Assembly: GCF_038630985.1 (NCBI RefSeq)
Contig: NZ_CP152049.1
Span: 1,259,501-1,323,500 of the forward strand
Reading direction: 5' to 3'
DNA: 64,000 nucleotides
Source of the DNA: Paenibacillus sp. FSL H8-0548
GTDB taxonomy: Bacteria; Bacillota; Bacilli; Paenibacillales; Paenibacillaceae
Positions 1 to 8,720 of this stretch are shown in pieces. Each line of letters starts with the position of its first letter. The stretch's first letter is position 1. The position numbers and the translations under genes are program-made. Below the pieces are notes generated by a model that made no database searches, was not told where the DNA came from, and saw only the letters and a list, made by a program, of their open reading frames with translations.

Positions 1-66
1 GCTTGTTGCCTTATACTGAAAATGAAATCAAACCAACAAATTTAATAAAAAGGAACGTGATAGCAA

Positions 67-1239
67 ATGGCAAACATTGATACGCTAACACAGCAATTTA
101 TACAGCAATACGGCGGAGAGGCTAGTGACATTGCAGTGTTTCATGCTCCGGGCCGTGTAAACCTGATTGGTGAGCACACCGACTACAACGGCGGCTACGT
201 TTTTCCGGCTGCTTTAACATTTGGCACTACACTTCTCATTCGTAAACGTTCTGACCATCAGCTAGGGCTTGCAACGACCAACTTCCCAGCATCGAAAAGC
301 TTTTCAGTTGATTCAATCGTATATGATGAAGCTGACGATTGGATGAACTATCCGAAGGGGATCGTATATGAGCTTCTACAGGATGGTGTACAGTTCAAGA
401 ATGGCTATGACTTGTTGTTCCACGGTGAGATTCCTAATGGTGCAGGGCTATCCTCATCGGCATCTATTGAGGTTGTAACGGCATATGCGCTTCTAACGCT
501 TGAGGGATTGCCGACAGATACAGTGAAAATTGCTCTGCTTGCGCAAAAATCCGAAAATGAGTTTAACGGAGTTAAATGCGGCATCATGGATCAATTCGCA
601 GTAGCAAACGGTAAAAAGGATCATGCCATTCTATTGATGTGCGATACGCTGGAGTATGACCTTGTACCGTTCGACTCAGGCAGCTACAAGCTGGTCATCG
701 GAAATACGAACAAGCGCCGTGGTTTAGTGGACTCAGCTTACAATGAGCGCCGTGCGCAGTGTGAGCAAGCAGTTCAAGATTTGCAGGTTGCTTTCCCTGA
801 GCTAACGCTGCTTGGACAAATCAATCTCGAGCAATTCAATTCATCTAAGCATCTTATTAAGGACGAAATCGTTCGGAAGCGGGCTCAGCATGTCGTGGAG
901 GAAATTGATCGTGTTCTGCAATCGATCAAAGCGCTCAAAGCAAACGATTTGGCGCAATTCGGTCAACTGATGAATGGCTCGCATGATTCGCTGCGCGATC
1001 TTTATGAAGTGACGGGAGTTGAACTGGACACAATGGTAGCAGCAGCTCGTCAAGTGTCAGGCGTGCTTGGCTCTCGTATGACGGGCGCAGGCTTTGGCGG
1101 TTGTACCGTTTCGCTGGTGCATGAAGACAGCGTAGCAGCATTCCAGGAAGAAGTAGGCCGCAAGTACAGTGAAGCAACAGGCTTGACAGCTGATTTTTAT
1201 GTATGCACGATTGGCAATGGCGTAGAGCGTCTAGTTTAA
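67..1239 (+). CDS. galK: Galactokinase
   Basis: Phosphorylates galactose to galactose-1-phosphate in the cytoplasm, the first committed step of the Leloir pathway. The 390-residue length is normal for the family. The galactokinase signature GRVNLIGEHTDYNGG lies at residues 29-43, the GHMP-kinase ATP-binding motif PNGAGLSSSAS at about 123-133, and a glycine-rich motif GSRMTGAGFGG near the C-terminus. The ATG is preceded by AAGGA at a slightly long distance. First gene of galK-galE-galT, with a 36-bp gap to galE. The promoter is probably left of the window, as only 66 bp of upstream sequence are visible. Confidence 0.97.
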   Translation: MANIDTLTQQFIQQYGGEASDIAVFHAPGRVNLIGEHTDYNGGYVFPAALTFGTTLLIRKRSDHQLGLATTNFPASKSFSVDSIVYDEADDWMNYPKGIVYELLQDGVQFKNGYDLLFHGEIPNGAGLSSSASIEVVTAYALLTLEGLPTDTVKIALLAQKSENEFNGVKCGIMDQFAVANGKKDHAILLMCDTLEYDLVPFDSGSYKLVIGNTNKRRGLVDSAYNERRAQCEQAVQDLQVAFPELTLLGQINLEQFNSSKHLIKDEIVRKRAQHVVEEIDRVLQSIKALKANDLAQFGQLMNGSHDSLRDLYEVTGVELDTMVAAARQVSGVLGSRMTGAGFGGCTVSLVHEDSVAAFQEEVGRKYSEATGLTADFYVCTIGNGVERLV

Positions 1240-1275
1240 CTAGCATTCAACCTATATGGAGAGGGGAAATGAACA

Positions 1276-2262
1276 ATGGCAGTATTAGTAACTGGCGGAG
1301 CAGGATATATCGGCTCGCATGCCGTAGCGGCATTGCAGGAGCGCGGCGAGGACATCGTTATCGTCGACAATTTACAGCAGGGACATCGCGAGGCTTTGCT
1401 TGGAGGAAAGCTTTATGTTGGTGATCTCCGTGATACAGCGTTCATGGATACCGTCTTTAAGGAAAACGAAATTGATGCGGTCATTCACTTTGCAGCGAAC
1501 TCGCTCGTAGGCGAGAGCATGACGGACCCAGGCAAATACTATCATAACAACGTGTTTGGCACGTTATGCTTGCTTGAGAAGATGAATGAGTACAATGTTC
1601 GCAAAATCGTATTCTCTTCTACAGCGGCTACTTACGGAGAGCCGGAAAGTGTGCCTATCGACGAATATGATCGTACGCTTCCGACCAATGCTTATGGAGA
1701 AACGAAGCTAGCGATGGAAAAAATGATGAGATGGTTCGATGTTGCTCATCAAATCAAGTTTATCTCGCTGCGTTATTTCAATGCAGCAGGCGCGCATGAG
1801 AGCGGCAAGATCGGTGAGGATCATAGTCCTGAGACGCATCTCATTCCTATCGTGCTGCAAGCAGCGCTTGGTCAGCGTCCGCATATCTCCGTATTTGGCG
1901 AAGATTACGAGACGCCTGACGGTACTTGCATCCGTGACTACATCCACGTAAGCGATCTTGCCGATGCGCATGTGCTGGCAGTGGATCGTCTTCGCAGTGG
2001 TGCGGAAAGCGCAGTGTACAACCTAGGCAACGGAACAGGCTTCTCCGTGAAGCAAGTGATTGATATTGCGCGCAGCGTTACGGGCAGAGAAATTCCTGCC
2101 GTATTTGAAGCTCGCCGTGCAGGCGACCCTGCTATTCTAGTTGCATCTTCGGATCGCGCTCGCAAGGAACTTGGCTGGAATCCGAAGCGCGATAAGCTGG
2201 AGGACATTATTAAGAGTGCTTGGAGCTGGCATGAAGCGAGTCCAAACGGCTACAACGACTAA
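1276..2262 (+). CDS. galE: UDP-glucose 4-epimerase
   Basis: NAD-dependent epimerase interconverting UDP-galactose and UDP-glucose. Visible features are the Rossmann motif GGAGYIGSH at residues 7-15, an SSTAATYGEP segment, and the catalytic YGETK (YxxxK) motif of extended short-chain dehydrogenases. At 328 residues it has the usual length. GGAGAGGGG precedes the ATG. It sits between galK and galT with short gaps, so the three genes are very likely co-transcribed and complete the Leloir pathway. Confidence 0.97.
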   Translation: MAVLVTGGAGYIGSHAVAALQERGEDIVIVDNLQQGHREALLGGKLYVGDLRDTAFMDTVFKENEIDAVIHFAANSLVGESMTDPGKYYHNNVFGTLCLLEKMNEYNVRKIVFSSTAATYGEPESVPIDEYDRTLPTNAYGETKLAMEKMMRWFDVAHQIKFISLRYFNAAGAHESGKIGEDHSPETHLIPIVLQAALGQRPHISVFGEDYETPDGTCIRDYIHVSDLADAHVLAVDRLRSGAESAVYNLGNGTGFSVKQVIDIARSVTGREIPAVFEARRAGDPAILVASSDRARKELGWNPKRDKLEDIIKSAWSWHEASPNGYND

Positions 2263-2295
2263 GGTTACTGCTAATTTTGAAAGGAGCTGCATCAC

Positions 2296-3885
2296 GTGGC
2301 AAAGGAACAACAAGCGGTATCAGCAAGCGATGCGCTTATTTTAATTGAACGACTGCTGCAATTCGCAAATCAGCGCAATTTGCTGCTCGATCAATTGGAT
2401 GTGCATGCGGCAAGAAATCAGCTGCTCGATCTATTTCGCTTCACAGAAGCCTTCGAGGGTGAAATTGCGGAAGAGAGCTTGGATAGCGCAGTCGAGCTGC
2501 TGGAGCCATTGCTTGATTATGGCTTTGAAATCGGCCTTATCCCGGACAATACGATGACCTATCGGGATTTGCTCGATGCTCGCATTATGGGACTCTTATT
2601 GCCGCGTCCGTCTGAGGCCGTCGCACGGTTTGAGCATCAGGTGAAGGAAGAGGGACTTAAGGCAGCAACGGATGCCTTCTATAACCTAAGCATTGATTCA
2701 AACTATATTCGGATGGATCGTATTCGCAAAAATCAATACTGGCTCCATGAGACTGAGTTTGGCAGCCTTGAAATTACGATCAATCTATCGAAGCCTGAGA
2801 AGGATCCGAAGGAAATTGCCTTGCTCAAAACGATGCCGCAGGCGAAATATCCTAAATGCTTGCTATGTGTAGAAAATGTTGGTTATGCCGGTCGTCCTGA
2901 TCATCCAGCTCGGCAAAATTTACGTGTGTTGCCGCTTACGCTGCAAACGGAGCAATGGTATTTTCAATATTCGCCATACGTGTATTACAACGAACACAGC
3001 ATTATTTTTAAAGGCGTCCATGAGCCTATGGTTATTTCTCATTCGTCCTTCGCAAGGCTGCTTGACTTTGTTGAGCAATTTCCACATTATTTCATCGGCT
3101 CCAATGCCGATTTGCCAATCGTGGGCGGCTCTATACTTAGCCACGATCACTTCCAAGGAGGCCGTCACGTATTTCCGATGGAGGCGGCTTCTACTGATAC
3201 GCTATTTGTTGATCCCAAGCTGCAAGGCGTACGCTTTGGCATCGTGAATTGGCCAATGTCTGTCGTTCGGATCAATGGAGCCTCCAAGGCTGATGTGCAT
3301 AGTGCTGCCTGTCGTATTCTGGACGAATGGCGCGCGTATAGTGATTCTTCAGCAGACGTGCTTGCCTTCACCGAACAAGCGGATGGCGCACTGATACCGC
3401 ACAATACGATTACACCAATTGCGCGGCTGCGTGATAATGGTGAGTATGAAGTTGATCTAGTGCTGCGCAACAACCGTACGAGCGATGAGCACCCAGATGG
3501 CATTTTTCATCCTCATCAGCATTTGCATCATGTTAAGAAAGAGAACATCGGCTTGATCGAAGTGATGGGGCTTGCTGTATTGCCAGGACGCCTGAAGGAG
3601 GAACTGGAGCTGCTTGCAGCTTATTTGTCAGGCAAATCCTCCGATGCACCAGAAGAGCTTCAAGCTGCTTCTCATCCGCTCAATAAGCATGCCGCTTGGC
3701 TTCAATCTCTTATTGAACGTTTTGGCACGAATAATAGTTCGGAGCAAGCGAAAACGATTATAGAAACCGAAACGGGCGGCAAGTTTCTAGAGGTGCTGAA
3801 GGATGCAGGCGTGTATAAGCGCACGACAGCGGGCACAGCGGCATTTGAACGTTTTCTGACGACAATCGGGCTTCAAAAGCTATAA
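2296..3885 (+). CDS. galT: UDP-glucose--hexose-1-phosphate uridylyltransferase (GalT family 2)
   Basis: Exchanges UMP between UDP-glucose and galactose-1-phosphate. At 529 residues it matches the long Bacillota-type GalT (family 2), not the roughly 350-residue enterobacterial type. The segment GGSILSHDHFQGGRH carries the histidines expected of the uridylylated active site, and HPHQHLHHVKKENIG follows downstream. The start codon is GTG with AAAGGAG upstream. Last gene of the gal operon; a clear terminator follows within 10 bp of the stop. Confidence 0.95.
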   Translation: MAKEQQAVSASDALILIERLLQFANQRNLLLDQLDVHAARNQLLDLFRFTEAFEGEIAEESLDSAVELLEPLLDYGFEIGLIPDNTMTYRDLLDARIMGLLLPRPSEAVARFEHQVKEEGLKAATDAFYNLSIDSNYIRMDRIRKNQYWLHETEFGSLEITINLSKPEKDPKEIALLKTMPQAKYPKCLLCVENVGYAGRPDHPARQNLRVLPLTLQTEQWYFQYSPYVYYNEHSIIFKGVHEPMVISHSSFARLLDFVEQFPHYFIGSNADLPIVGGSILSHDHFQGGRHVFPMEAASTDTLFVDPKLQGVRFGIVNWPMSVVRINGASKADVHSAACRILDEWRAYSDSSADVLAFTEQADGALIPHNTITPIARLRDNGEYEVDLVLRNNRTSDEHPDGIFHPHQHLHHVKKENIGLIEVMGLAVLPGRLKEELELLAAYLSGKSSDAPEELQAASHPLNKHAAWLQSLIERFGTNNSSEQAKTIIETETGGKFLEVLKDAGVYKRTTAGTAAFERFLTTIGLQKL

Positions 3886-3892
3886 ATAGATG

Positions 3893-3940
3893 AAACCTCC
3901 ATTTACGCGGCTATGCTGGCGAGTGAATGGAGGTTTTTTT
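3893..3940 (+). terminator. Rho-independent terminator of the gal operon
   Basis: An inverted repeat (AACCTCCATT ... AATGGAGGTT) closes a short loop and is followed directly by a run of seven T. It ends galK-galE-galT transcription. Confidence 0.9.
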
Positions 3941-4040
3941 GGAAATATAGGAAAGTATAAGTTTCACATTTATCCTCCGCCTATATTTTTGTGAGAAACT
4001 TCTTGTCCTTTAACTAGGACGACGTAGTCGTTTCTTCTTA
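3941..4040. repeat. Structured intergenic repeat (copy 1)
   Basis: A GAAATATAGGAAAGTATAAG box followed by TTTCACATT recurs with one mismatch at 11628-11660. This copy continues into several small palindromes: AAGTTTCACA paired with TGTGAGAAACTT, the hairpin GTCCT/AGGAC, and ACGAC-GTA-GTCGT. No reading frame is visible. It resembles a dispersed non-coding repeat, but its class is unknown to me. The remainder of the gap to 4175 is AT-rich leader sequence. Confidence 0.5.
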
Positions 4041-4175
4041 CTTGATTTATTAAATAGGTATTATGAAATTATATTTATTTGTAAACAGCCGAATTTTATG
4101 GTATTTTTTATAGGATAAACGAACTTTTTGCATTAATATTTCAAATCGTTATTACTATTTATCGGAGGGGTCAAC

Positions 4176-4625
4176 ATGCCCGAAAAAATGCTACCGCTAG
4201 ACGATTTTTTACAGCTGAACACGGATGATCAAGTAGAGAAGCTAAAGCGCTGGAAGATGGATTACACGCTCAAAGATATTCGGGAGGCTTGGAATTTCAA
4301 GCATTCCGCGCAATATTATATGCTGCTTAAGAAGCTGCGTATTTATGAAAGAGTAGTTAACAAATCAGATAAGTTCTATCCTGTACAGGAGCAGCTTGCT
4401 GCTAGGTCGCATGCAGGCGGAGATCGTTGGGCAGGACAAAGCACCTTCTCGGAACGCAAGCTGCCTTCCGATAGCTTTGACTATCATTTGAATACGACGC
4501 TGAGCGGTCCAGAGCTTGCTGACAAGCTGGAGAGAATCGCCCATTTCCTTAAAGGCGAGCACAAAAATGTCTCTATAAAGCTGTCTATTGAAGCAGCAGA
4601 AGTAGAAGCGGAAGAGCAGGAATAG
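4176..4625 (+). CDS. Conserved hypothetical protein, possible HTH
   Basis: I do not recognise this 149-residue soluble protein. The ATG is preceded by CGGAGGGG, and a strong terminator follows, so it reads as a monocistronic gene. Residues about 30-60 (TLKDIREAWNF ... YYMLLKKLRIYERV) could form a helix-turn-helix-like unit. The middle is basic and serine-rich, and the C-terminal third is predicted amphipathic with an acidic tail (EVEAEEQE). No signal peptide or membrane segment. Function is not assigned. Confidence 0.75.
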   Translation: MPEKMLPLDDFLQLNTDDQVEKLKRWKMDYTLKDIREAWNFKHSAQYYMLLKKLRIYERVVNKSDKFYPVQEQLAARSHAGGDRWAGQSTFSERKLPSDSFDYHLNTTLSGPELADKLERIAHFLKGEHKNVSIKLSIEAAEVEAEEQE

Positions 4626-4635
4626 CTGATGAGTC

Positions 4636-4690
4636 TACAATAAAAGAACCGAGCGAGGCCGGATGTGCCAAGCTCGGTTCTTTTATTGTA
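4636..4690. terminator. Bidirectional terminator
   Basis: A long stem (TACAATAAAAGAACCGAGC with its complement ending in TTCTTTTATTGTA) has A-rich and T-rich flanks on opposite sides. It can terminate the plus-strand gene before it and the convergent minus-strand gene after it. Confidence 0.85.
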
Positions 4691-4743
4691 GAAAATAGAA
4701 AAGAAATGTCTGATTATGGAATAAAATCACGAAATGTAGAACT

Positions 4744-4971
4744 TTATTTCAAACGCAGCTTGCCAAGCTCAGTAACGAGCGCTTCAACTTCACTGATGCT
4801 GAATTTTTCTTTGGAAGCGACAACCTCATAAAGATCCTTGATATCCTCATATTTGCCTAAGTCGAAGTTAGAAGCTTGCATAGCAGCTGCGGAAGCCATC
4901 TTAAGCTTCGTTTTAATAACTTCAATCATAAATTCTACATTCTCTTGGGTTTGTAATTCTAAATTAGTCAT
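4744..4971 (-). CDS. UPF0435 (DUF1128, YfkK-like) protein
   Basis: A 75-residue acidic helical protein of the UPF0435/DUF1128 family. The segments ENVEFMIEVIKTKLKMA and KYEDIKDLYEVV correspond closely to B. subtilis YfkK as I recall it. The biochemical role of the family is not known. The minus-strand ATG has AGGAGG seven bases upstream. It converges on the preceding gene and shares the bidirectional terminator. Confidence 0.88.
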   Translation of the reverse strand: MTNLELQTQENVEFMIEVIKTKLKMASAAAMQASNFDLGKYEDIKDLYEVVASKEKFSISEVEALVTELGKLRLK

Positions 4972-5070
4972 GGTTTGCCTCCTGAATTTACTTTGCTGTC
5001 ATTGTAACATGTTTCAAATATGAAAGACCATAAATTGAACAGTATCTTAAAATTGGATACAATTAAACTA

Positions 5071-5262
5071 TATAAGTTGAACTTAAAAAATGAAGTTATA
5101 GCGAAGTGAGAAGATCGTACTGGAGAAACGAAGTGTTCGCCTTTGCAGCCGGATTCTTACCTTTAAATGTCTTAGGAAATCAAAGAATCTGGCTGCAACA
5201 GCGATCGTAAGAATGATCTACTCGCGCAGCGACCAAAACGTAAATTTCTAGTTCAACTTATT
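5071..5262. repeat. Palindromic intergenic repeat element of about 190 bp
   Basis: Outer inverted repeats (ATAAGTTGAACT on the left, AGTTCAACTTAT on the right) bound a non-coding segment. An inner stem pairs GCAGCCGGATTCTT with AAGAATCTGGCTGC, and GATCGTA motifs recur on both arms. The organisation is that of a MITE-like or structured RNA-like repeat; no transposase is present. I associate similar sequence with many Paenibacillus genomes from memory, which I cannot verify here. Confidence 0.6.
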
Positions 5263-5304
5263 ATAGAAAAGAAAAGCAATTGAACACAAGGCAGGTGCAG
5301 GAAA

Positions 5305-5823
5305 ATGGAACAGCCAGCGAGAAATGAAATCGTACATTTTTTTGAGGATATTGCAAATCTGCATAGCAATAGCTGCCGTATCGTATTTGTTTGTATTGGG
5401 AGCGATCGCTCTACCGGCGACTCCTTCGGACCGTTGGTGGGCACGATGCTTCAGGAGCGAGGCTGGCCAAATGTAATCGGTACGCTTGCGAAGCCCTGCG
5501 ATGCACATGCCGTTGAACGAGAGATGCAGCGACTGGATCAGTCTGCGATTATTATTGCCATTGATGCGTGTCTTGGCAAGCCTGCTTCGGTGGGCAGATT
5601 CATCTTAACCGAGGGTCCTCTTCAGCCTGGGAAAGCAATTGGACGCAGATTGCCGGAAATTGGGCAATATAGTGTGGCAGGCGTCGTGAACATGAATGGC
5701 CCGAAAGCCTATTGGATGCTTCAGACGACCTCTCTGTATCAAGTCATAAAGATGGCCAAAGAGGCTGTCGATGCGATTGACGCCGCTTGGAGCAGGTCTG
5801 TGAACAAATCAGCGATAGGATAG
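5305..5823 (+). CDS. yyaC: Sporulation protein YyaC (GPR-like protease fold)
   Basis: A 172-residue protein of the YyaC family, distantly related to the germination protease GPR and expressed during sporulation in Bacillus. Recognisable segments are VCIGSDRSTGDSFGPLVG near residues 30-50, GTLAKPCDAHAVE, IAIDACLG and the GQYSVAGVVNMNG motif. The conserved acidic residues of the family (SDRSTGDS and AIDAC) are present. Only a weak ribosome site (AGGTGCAGG) precedes the ATG. It supports a spore-forming host. Confidence 0.9.
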   Translation: MEQPARNEIVHFFEDIANLHSNSCRIVFVCIGSDRSTGDSFGPLVGTMLQERGWPNVIGTLAKPCDAHAVEREMQRLDQSAIIIAIDACLGKPASVGRFILTEGPLQPGKAIGRRLPEIGQYSVAGVVNMNGPKAYWMLQTTSLYQVIKMAKEAVDAIDAAWSRSVNKSAIG

Positions 5824-5861
5824 CATGAAACACAAATCGCATTCATATAAGGAGCGTTTAA

Positions 5862-6710
5862 ATGATGACTGAACAAGCATACTCAATTGCGCAGCGAAAG
5901 CTGTTTTTAAATAATGGTGTCCAACTGGCTTATTATGATTCGCACCCTGATGGAGGGGCAGAGGACGGTATTAGCAAGGTGGTCGTTCTGCTTCACGGTT
6001 ATTGCGGGAGTTCAGCTTATTGGGAAAATATAGTCGAGGGCTTGGAGCCTTATGTACGCGTTATTGCGCCGGACGCGCGCGGGCATGGAAGAAGCTCCGC
6101 ACCAAGCGATGAAGTCTATGCAATGGAAATGTATGCTGATGATATTGCACAAATGCTCATCGGGCTGCAAATTCACAATGCTGTGCTGCTTGGTCATTCT
6201 CTAGGCGGATATATTACACTTGCATTTGCAGAGAAATATTCGAAGAAGCTGTCGGGGTTTGGCCTTATCCATTCTACAGCGCTTGAGGACAGCGATGCGG
6301 CGAAGGAGAATCGCGACAAAGCGGTTGCGGCTTTAGAGCAAAATGGAATCGCACCCTTCGTTGACGGCCTATTGCCGAAGCTATTTGCACCTGATAACGC
6401 GGAGGCTTTATCGCAAGAGATTGAACGCGGGAAACAAATTGGATACGGCACCTCGCTGCAAGGTGCGATCGGCACAGCGAAGGGCATGAAAGCCAGAATC
6501 AATCGCAAGCAGGTTATTGAACAGTCAGAGCTTCCTGTGCTGCTTGTTGCAGGGATAAATGACAAGGTGATTCCAGTTGCGAATGTTTTTGCTGCAACCA
6601 ATGCAGTAACGGTTAAAGTGGAGCTTGCAGATTCCGGTCACATGGGCATGATTGAGCAGCCGAAGGAAATGGCTGCAGCTATTTTGGAATTCATGAAGGC
6701 GAAAGAGTAG
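5862..6710 (+). CDS. Alpha/beta-fold hydrolase
   Basis: A 282-residue soluble alpha/beta hydrolase. The oxyanion-hole segment LLHGYCGSSAYW, the ARGHGRS segment and the nucleophile elbow GHSLGGY are clear. D in AGINDKVIP and H in ADSGHMGMIEQP complete the probable Ser-Asp-His triad. The ATG follows AAGGAGCG. The next gene starts 23 bp downstream. The substrate cannot be read from sequence; such proteins include esterases, lactonases and C-C hydrolases. Confidence 0.9.
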   Translation: MMTEQAYSIAQRKLFLNNGVQLAYYDSHPDGGAEDGISKVVVLLHGYCGSSAYWENIVEGLEPYVRVIAPDARGHGRSSAPSDEVYAMEMYADDIAQMLIGLQIHNAVLLGHSLGGYITLAFAEKYSKKLSGFGLIHSTALEDSDAAKENRDKAVAALEQNGIAPFVDGLLPKLFAPDNAEALSQEIERGKQIGYGTSLQGAIGTAKGMKARINRKQVIEQSELPVLLVAGINDKVIPVANVFAATNAVTVKVELADSGHMGMIEQPKEMAAAILEFMKAKE

Positions 6711-6733
6711 GCTGCTGGGAGGGGAGGAAGCAT

Positions 6734-7378
6734 ATGTTTCAGCGTGATTATTTCATGAGAATGATTGAGCAGATGACGGAGGCAGTCGGTCAAATTATGA
6801 ATTTGAGGCGTGAGCGCAAGCAGGAGGAGGCGCTTCTGTTCATAGATGAGCTGCTGGATAAACGGTTTCGGTTAAGCAGCAAGCTTATTCGTTCCTTATC
6901 CGACGAGGATTTAATGAAGGTTATGACAACGAACGGAATATTGGAAAGCGATCATATGCAGGCGATTGGAATATTGATGAAGCAGGAGGCTGAGCTGCAC
7001 GCAGAGCTAGGCCGTGAAGATGAAAGCTTCCATGCCTATGTGAAGGCTTTGCATTTATTTATTCGTTTATCGCTGGCAGACGCTGAACCGACAATTGTGG
7101 AGCCGCGCGAGCAAGTAAACGAGCTGCTTGAGAAGCTCCTCCCCTATGAATTGCCTATGCCTACGAAGCGGCTTCTGGTTGAATGGCATGAGATAGAGGG
7201 GCATTTCGATTTAGTGGAAAATATGATGCATGAGCTGCTTGCGGAAGGTGCGTTGGGTTCGCCTGATGCTGAGGAGATTTATAGACGGCTGCTGCTGCAA
7301 AGCGATGAACGGCTAGAGGCAGGCGATTTGCCGCGTGAGGAAGTTTTAGAAGGACTAGAGTCACTACTGAAATCATAA
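6734..7378 (+). CDS. DUF6483-type hypothetical protein
   Basis: A 214-residue, strongly helical and charged soluble protein. The N-terminus (MFQRDYFMRMIEQM) and the LRRERKQEEALLFIDELLDK region resemble the family I know as DUF6483 in Paenibacillus; I am only moderately sure of that name. The repeated helix pairs give it a TPR-like look. GGGAGGGGAGGAAG precedes the ATG. It lies 23 bp after the hydrolase and 51 bp before the methyltransferase, so it is probably co-transcribed. No function is established. Confidence 0.8.
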   Translation: MFQRDYFMRMIEQMTEAVGQIMNLRRERKQEEALLFIDELLDKRFRLSSKLIRSLSDEDLMKVMTTNGILESDHMQAIGILMKQEAELHAELGREDESFHAYVKALHLFIRLSLADAEPTIVEPREQVNELLEKLLPYELPMPTKRLLVEWHEIEGHFDLVENMMHELLAEGALGSPDAEEIYRRLLLQSDERLEAGDLPREEVLEGLESLLKS

Positions 7379-7429
7379 GCAAAAGGCAATCATGGCTTCA
7401 CAATTTTTTTTAGGAGTGAGAGATAAGGG

Positions 7430-8614
7430 ATGACGGAACAATGGCAGCAAGAAATAATCAATTGGATCGGAAAGGGTGAACTGGCGCAGGCTACGCTAAG
7501 CCAGCCTAGACGCAAGGATGGCACAGCCGCGCCAAAAACAATTATTCGTCCAATTGAGCTCAAAAACGGACTCCATTATCAGTTTGAATATCATTTTGCC
7601 AATAAGGTTACTCATGATAACATTACTGAAAATCAAGCATCTGAGCGATTAATCGAGCTTCTTCAGGAAAACTATCGCCAAGCGCTGCTGAAAACTCCAG
7701 ATGCAGACGTGCAGCTCCTCTTCAATAAGAAGGGCAAAGCGGCTGTTCTTAAGAAGCCGCCTACGGCAGGGGGACGTCCGGCAAGCTTGCTGCATAATAG
7801 GCAGAAGCAGCGTGTGCTGGCGGAGGGCAAGGCGGCTCCGTTTCTAGTGGAGCTTGGCATCATGACGCCAGAGGGACTCGTTCATGCTAAGAAACAGGAT
7901 AAATATCGGCAAATTAATCGGTTTTTAGAAATGGTCACTGACGTGCTTGCCTATTTGCCGACGGACCGCGAGCTTACAATCGTTGATTTTGGATGCGGAA
8001 AATCGTATTTGACGTTTGCTCTGTATCATTTGCTGGCGGTGGAGCAGCAGCGGAAAATTAAAATCATTGGACTTGATTTGAAAGCCGATGTCATCGCCTT
8101 TTGTTCGGAGCTTGCAGGGAAGCTTGGTTATGATAAGCTTACATTCCTTGTTGGCGATATTGCACAGTACGAGGAGCTGCAGGCAGCTGATATGGTCGTC
8201 ACGCTGCATGCATGCGATACGGCAACGGATGCGGCGCTGGCCAAAGCCGTGAATTGGGGCGCATCGGTCATTATGTCTGTGCCGTGCTGTCAGCATGAGC
8301 TGTTCAAGCAGGTCAGCAATGATGTTCTCTCTCCACTGCTTTCACAAGGCCTATTAAAGGAGCGTTTTTCGGCACTGGCTACCGATGCTGCAAGAGGCAC
8401 ATTGCTGGAGGTGCTTGGATATAAGGTTCAGATGCTGGAATTTGTTGATCCGGAGCACACACCTAAAAATTTGTTGATTAGGGCTGTGCGTACAGAGCAA
8501 CCAGTGGTTTCCACAAGTAAATGGGAGCAATATAAGCAATTCCGTCAGTTTCTGAATATCACTCCATCTTTGGAGCGCATGCTGGCCGACCGATGGCCTG
8601 CCGAGTCTGAATAA
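7430..8614 (+). CDS. Class I SAM-dependent methyltransferase (Methyltransf_32 type)
   Basis: A 394-residue protein with a Rossmann-type SAM-binding domain in its second half: VDFGCGKSYLTFALYHLL is motif I, IIGLDLKADV the acidic strand, and TLHACDTATDAALAKA follows. The pattern VPCCQHEL is typical of the Methyltransf_32 family, proposed to modify RNA or protein. The N-terminal 150 residues are poorly conserved and basic. The ATG has AGGAGTGAG upstream. Substrate unknown. Confidence 0.88.
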   Translation: MTEQWQQEIINWIGKGELAQATLSQPRRKDGTAAPKTIIRPIELKNGLHYQFEYHFANKVTHDNITENQASERLIELLQENYRQALLKTPDADVQLLFNKKGKAAVLKKPPTAGGRPASLLHNRQKQRVLAEGKAAPFLVELGIMTPEGLVHAKKQDKYRQINRFLEMVTDVLAYLPTDRELTIVDFGCGKSYLTFALYHLLAVEQQRKIKIIGLDLKADVIAFCSELAGKLGYDKLTFLVGDIAQYEELQAADMVVTLHACDTATDAALAKAVNWGASVIMSVPCCQHELFKQVSNDVLSPLLSQGLLKERFSALATDAARGTLLEVLGYKVQMLEFVDPEHTPKNLLIRAVRTEQPVVSTSKWEQYKQFRQFLNITPSLERMLADRWPAESE

Positions 8615-8720
8615 GGGCGATAAACAAGGACCAGGTTCAATAAACATTAATTAATTGTCGATGATATTAACATTTGTTACAATGGAAGAAGATGGATGAC
8701 AAATGGATGGGTGAACCCTA

